Shown: one piece after another, positions 62,161-64,000 of the stretch
How the letters are laid out: every line of letters begins with the position of its first letter
Position numbering within the stretch: position 1 is the stretch's first letter
Assembly: GCF_027497195.1 (NCBI RefSeq)
Contig: NZ_CP114905.1
Location: 6,025,001 to 6,089,000 of the forward strand
DNA length: 64,000 nt
Reading direction: 5' to 3'
Source: Streptomyces sp. WMMC500
GTDB taxonomy: Bacteria; Actinomycetota; Actinomycetes; Streptomycetales; Streptomycetaceae
Notes under the pieces: model-generated
What the model was told of the DNA's origin: nothing
The model's input: only the letters and a program-made list of their open reading frames with translations
Database searches by the model: none
Program-made: the position numbers and the translations under genes

Positions 62161-63711
62161 ATGAAGACCTCGGCCCCCTCGACCCGGGCGACGTCCCAGG
62201 CCCCGCTGCCTCCCCAGGTCACCATGACCCTCGCCGCGCTCGCCGCCACGGCGGCGACCCCGCGCCCGTCGGGGGAGACGGTGGCGGAGCAGGCCGCGCG
62301 CGCCCGGCGCGGCATCGTGCAGCAGTTGGCGAACTCCCCGATCGTCAGCGGGTGGCACCTGCTGTGGCTCGCCCTCAGCCCGGACCACGCCCACCTCGTC
62401 TACGTCGCCCACAACACCGACGGCTCGAACCAGATCGCCGTCGTCGTCCGCGGCACCGCCGGCAGCCCGGCCGACATGGTGGAAGACCTCGACGTCGGCA
62501 CGCTGGTGGCGTTCGCCCCGGCCGGCGGGGCTGAGCTGCTGCCGGTCTCGGCGGGCGCGATGGCGGCGTTCACGCGGGTGGTCACGGCGCGCGGCGCGAC
62601 GGGGCCGGCGGCGGCCACGCCGGCCGGCGGGGACGGCCCGACGCTCACGGAGGAACTCGCCACCTTCCTTGAGAGCGCCCCGACCTCACCGCAGCCGACG
62701 GTCTGCGTCATCGGGCACAGCCTCGGCGGCTGCGTCGCCACCATGCTGGCGCCGTACCTCCAGGCGTGGGACTGGCCGGCGAACCCGCCGCGGTTCGGGC
62801 TCGTCACGTACGCCGCGCCGACCGCCGGCGGGAAGAGCTTCGCCGACTACGTCGACTCCCTGCCCTGGGTCCCGTACGAGCGTCACGTGAACGCCTACGA
62901 CCTGGTCCCGGCGGCCTGGTGCGACCTGCGGACGGCGCTGGACTGGTACCCGGCGCCGGGGCCGCCGGCGACCGACGAGGTGAAGGAGCTGCTCCGCGCG
63001 ATCGACGGTCTCCGCAGGGGCACCGTGTACGTCCAGCCCAGCGCGGACAACCCCCTCACGGTGAACCCCCACTACGAGACGCACGACCCCGCGCTCGTCA
63101 ACAAGACGACGGCGGACTTCCTTCGCCAGGTCGCGTACCAGCACGCCGACGCCACCTATCTGGCCCTGCTCGGCGCCCCGCCCGTCCCCGGCGGCCCGAC
63201 GGTCACCGGCCTGAGCCCCACCACCGGGCAGCGCGGCACGAAGGTCGCCCTCACCGGCAGCGGCTTCGACGCGGACACCACGGTCGACTTCGGCACGGTG
63301 CCCTGCACGGACTTCAGCGTCGACTCCGCCACCGGCATCACGGCGTACGCCCCGGACGGCGCCGGCCTCGCCGACATCCGCGTCACCAACCTCCTCGGCA
63401 CGTCCCCCGCCGCCCCGGCGGCCCGCTTCGCCTACGGCCCCTCGTCCCCGGTGGCGATCACGGCCATCTCCCCGAACCGCGGCGGGGCCGACACCGTGGT
63501 CACCGTCGACGGCACCGGCTTCACCCCGGACGCCAGGGTCCTCTTCAGGAACCACCCCGCGGCACACGTCGACCACGAGTCCTCCACCCGCCTCACCGCC
63601 AGGGCCCCCCGCCACCTCCCGACCGACCCGGCGACGATGGACATCACGATCGCCACCGGCGTCGCCACGTCCCCGACGGGCCCGTACGACGAGTTCACCT
63701 ACGGCGACTGA
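62161..63711 (+). CDS. Class-3 lipase-like alpha/beta hydrolase with two IPT/TIG domains
   Basis: 516 residues from ATG 62161 (AAGGAG seven bases upstream). The hydrolase domain (about 20-330) has oxyanion-region sequence AVVVRGTAGSPADMVED and the nucleophile elbow VIGHSLGGCVATM, as in lipase class 3; NAYDLVPAAW may hold the catalytic Asp. Two immunoglobulin-like IPT/TIG repeats follow (about 340-425, starting VTGLSPTTGQRGTKVALTGS; about 430-515, starting ITAISPNRGGADTVVTVDGT). IPT repeats usually belong to secreted or surface proteins, yet no signal peptide is visible. Substrate unknown. Confidence 0.82.
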   Translation: MKTSAPSTRATSQAPLPPQVTMTLAALAATAATPRPSGETVAEQAARARRGIVQQLANSPIVSGWHLLWLALSPDHAHLVYVAHNTDGSNQIAVVVRGTAGSPADMVEDLDVGTLVAFAPAGGAELLPVSAGAMAAFTRVVTARGATGPAAATPAGGDGPTLTEELATFLESAPTSPQPTVCVIGHSLGGCVATMLAPYLQAWDWPANPPRFGLVTYAAPTAGGKSFADYVDSLPWVPYERHVNAYDLVPAAWCDLRTALDWYPAPGPPATDEVKELLRAIDGLRRGTVYVQPSADNPLTVNPHYETHDPALVNKTTADFLRQVAYQHADATYLALLGAPPVPGGPTVTGLSPTTGQRGTKVALTGSGFDADTTVDFGTVPCTDFSVDSATGITAYAPDGAGLADIRVTNLLGTSPAAPAARFAYGPSSPVAITAISPNRGGADTVVTVDGTGFTPDARVLFRNHPAAHVDHESSTRLTARAPRHLPTDPATMDITIATGVATSPTGPYDEFTYGD

Positions 63712-63802
63712 GCCGGCGCGCCGCCGGCCCGGGCGATGAGTTCCGCCGGGCCGGCTGGTCGGTCCGTGGTGAGCACAGAACCCGACGAGAGAGGTACGCG
63801 AC

Positions 63803-64000
63803 ATGAGCCACGACGGGATGAAGGTCGGCATGTACTCCTTCGACTGCGCCGACGCGGCGGCCCTGGCGGGCTTCTGGGCGGCCGTGCTGGAACGCCCGGT
63901 CGACGAGGGCGCGACGGCGGCGTACGCGACGATCGGCTTCGACGACGACGGCCCCACGTGGATGTTCCACCAGCCCGACGGCGACCTCCCCACGGGCGAC
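63803..64000 (+). CDS. VOC (glyoxalase/dioxygenase-like) family protein, truncated by window end
   Basis: Only the first 66 codons are inside the window, from ATG 63803 with GAGAGG upstream. SFDCADAAALAGFWAAVLERP followed by an ATIGFDDDGPTWMFHQ-type strand is the usual start of small actinobacterial VOC proteins. Function cannot be assigned. Confidence 0.75.
   Translation, partial: MSHDGMKVGMYSFDCADAAALAGFWAAVLERPVDEGATAAYATIGFDDDGPTWMFHQPDGDLPTGD

Overview
The window is very GC-rich DNA with GTG/TTG starts, strong GGAGG-type ribosome binding sites, ATGA/GTGA gene overlaps and Tat/lipoprotein exporters. It carries a gene order (narK, nnaR, sigU, rsuA, helD, malic enzyme, hupA, murA, yqgE, DUF3039) that I recognise from Streptomyces chromosomes. 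It is therefore very probably a Streptomyces chromosome, with an accessory, sugar-oriented left two thirds and a conserved core on the right. No tRNA, rRNA or CRISPR array was found.

Left block (1-18.7 kb) is carbohydrate uptake and hydrolysis. A cytoplasmic GH20 hexosaminidase (cut by the left edge) diverges from a ROK regulator, which is coupled to a single-chain fused ABC permease and a lipoprotein sugar binder. Convergent to these are a secreted GH35 beta-galactosidase, a secreted GH3 beta-glucosidase, a LacI regulator, a cytoplasmic YicI-type GH31 alpha-xylosidase and a three-gene ABC importer. Together they look like a xyloglucan-oligosaccharide (isoprimeverose) utilisation locus. Palindromes of the form TCGAA-N4-TTCGA lie before the importer and before GH3, and two more lie inside GH3 and lacI. 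Neither importer has its own ATPase, so a shared MsiK-type ATPase encoded elsewhere is implied.

Middle block (18.9-42.8 kb) is mixed: a Tat-exported lactonase-fold protein; a bicovalent FAD oxidoreductase; an IS5-like insertion element beside decayed genes of atypical composition (22.5-25 kb); an MFS exporter/LysR pair; an MmyB-type XRE regulator divergent from an SDR; a PucR-like regulator with two C-terminal HTH modules; a small secreted protein; a 1423-residue secreted lytic-transglycosylase/golvesin-domain protein; a Ser/Thr kinase; and a Tat-exported GH116 enzyme translationally coupled to a CobW-type GTPase.

Right block (43-64 kb) is mainly conserved: nitrate transporter and NnaR, SigU/RsuA, HelD-like RNA polymerase helicase, a candidate structured RNA with its own terminator, malic enzyme, HU, MurA, YqgE, DUF3039, a second GH20 preceded by a DasR-like site, and a three-subunit xanthine-dehydrogenase-like operon. 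In that operon the large subunit lacks the usual active-site glutamate and the glycine-rich cofactor motif, and the Fe-S subunit carries about 330 extra disordered residues. A lipase-3/IPT protein and a truncated VOC protein end the window.
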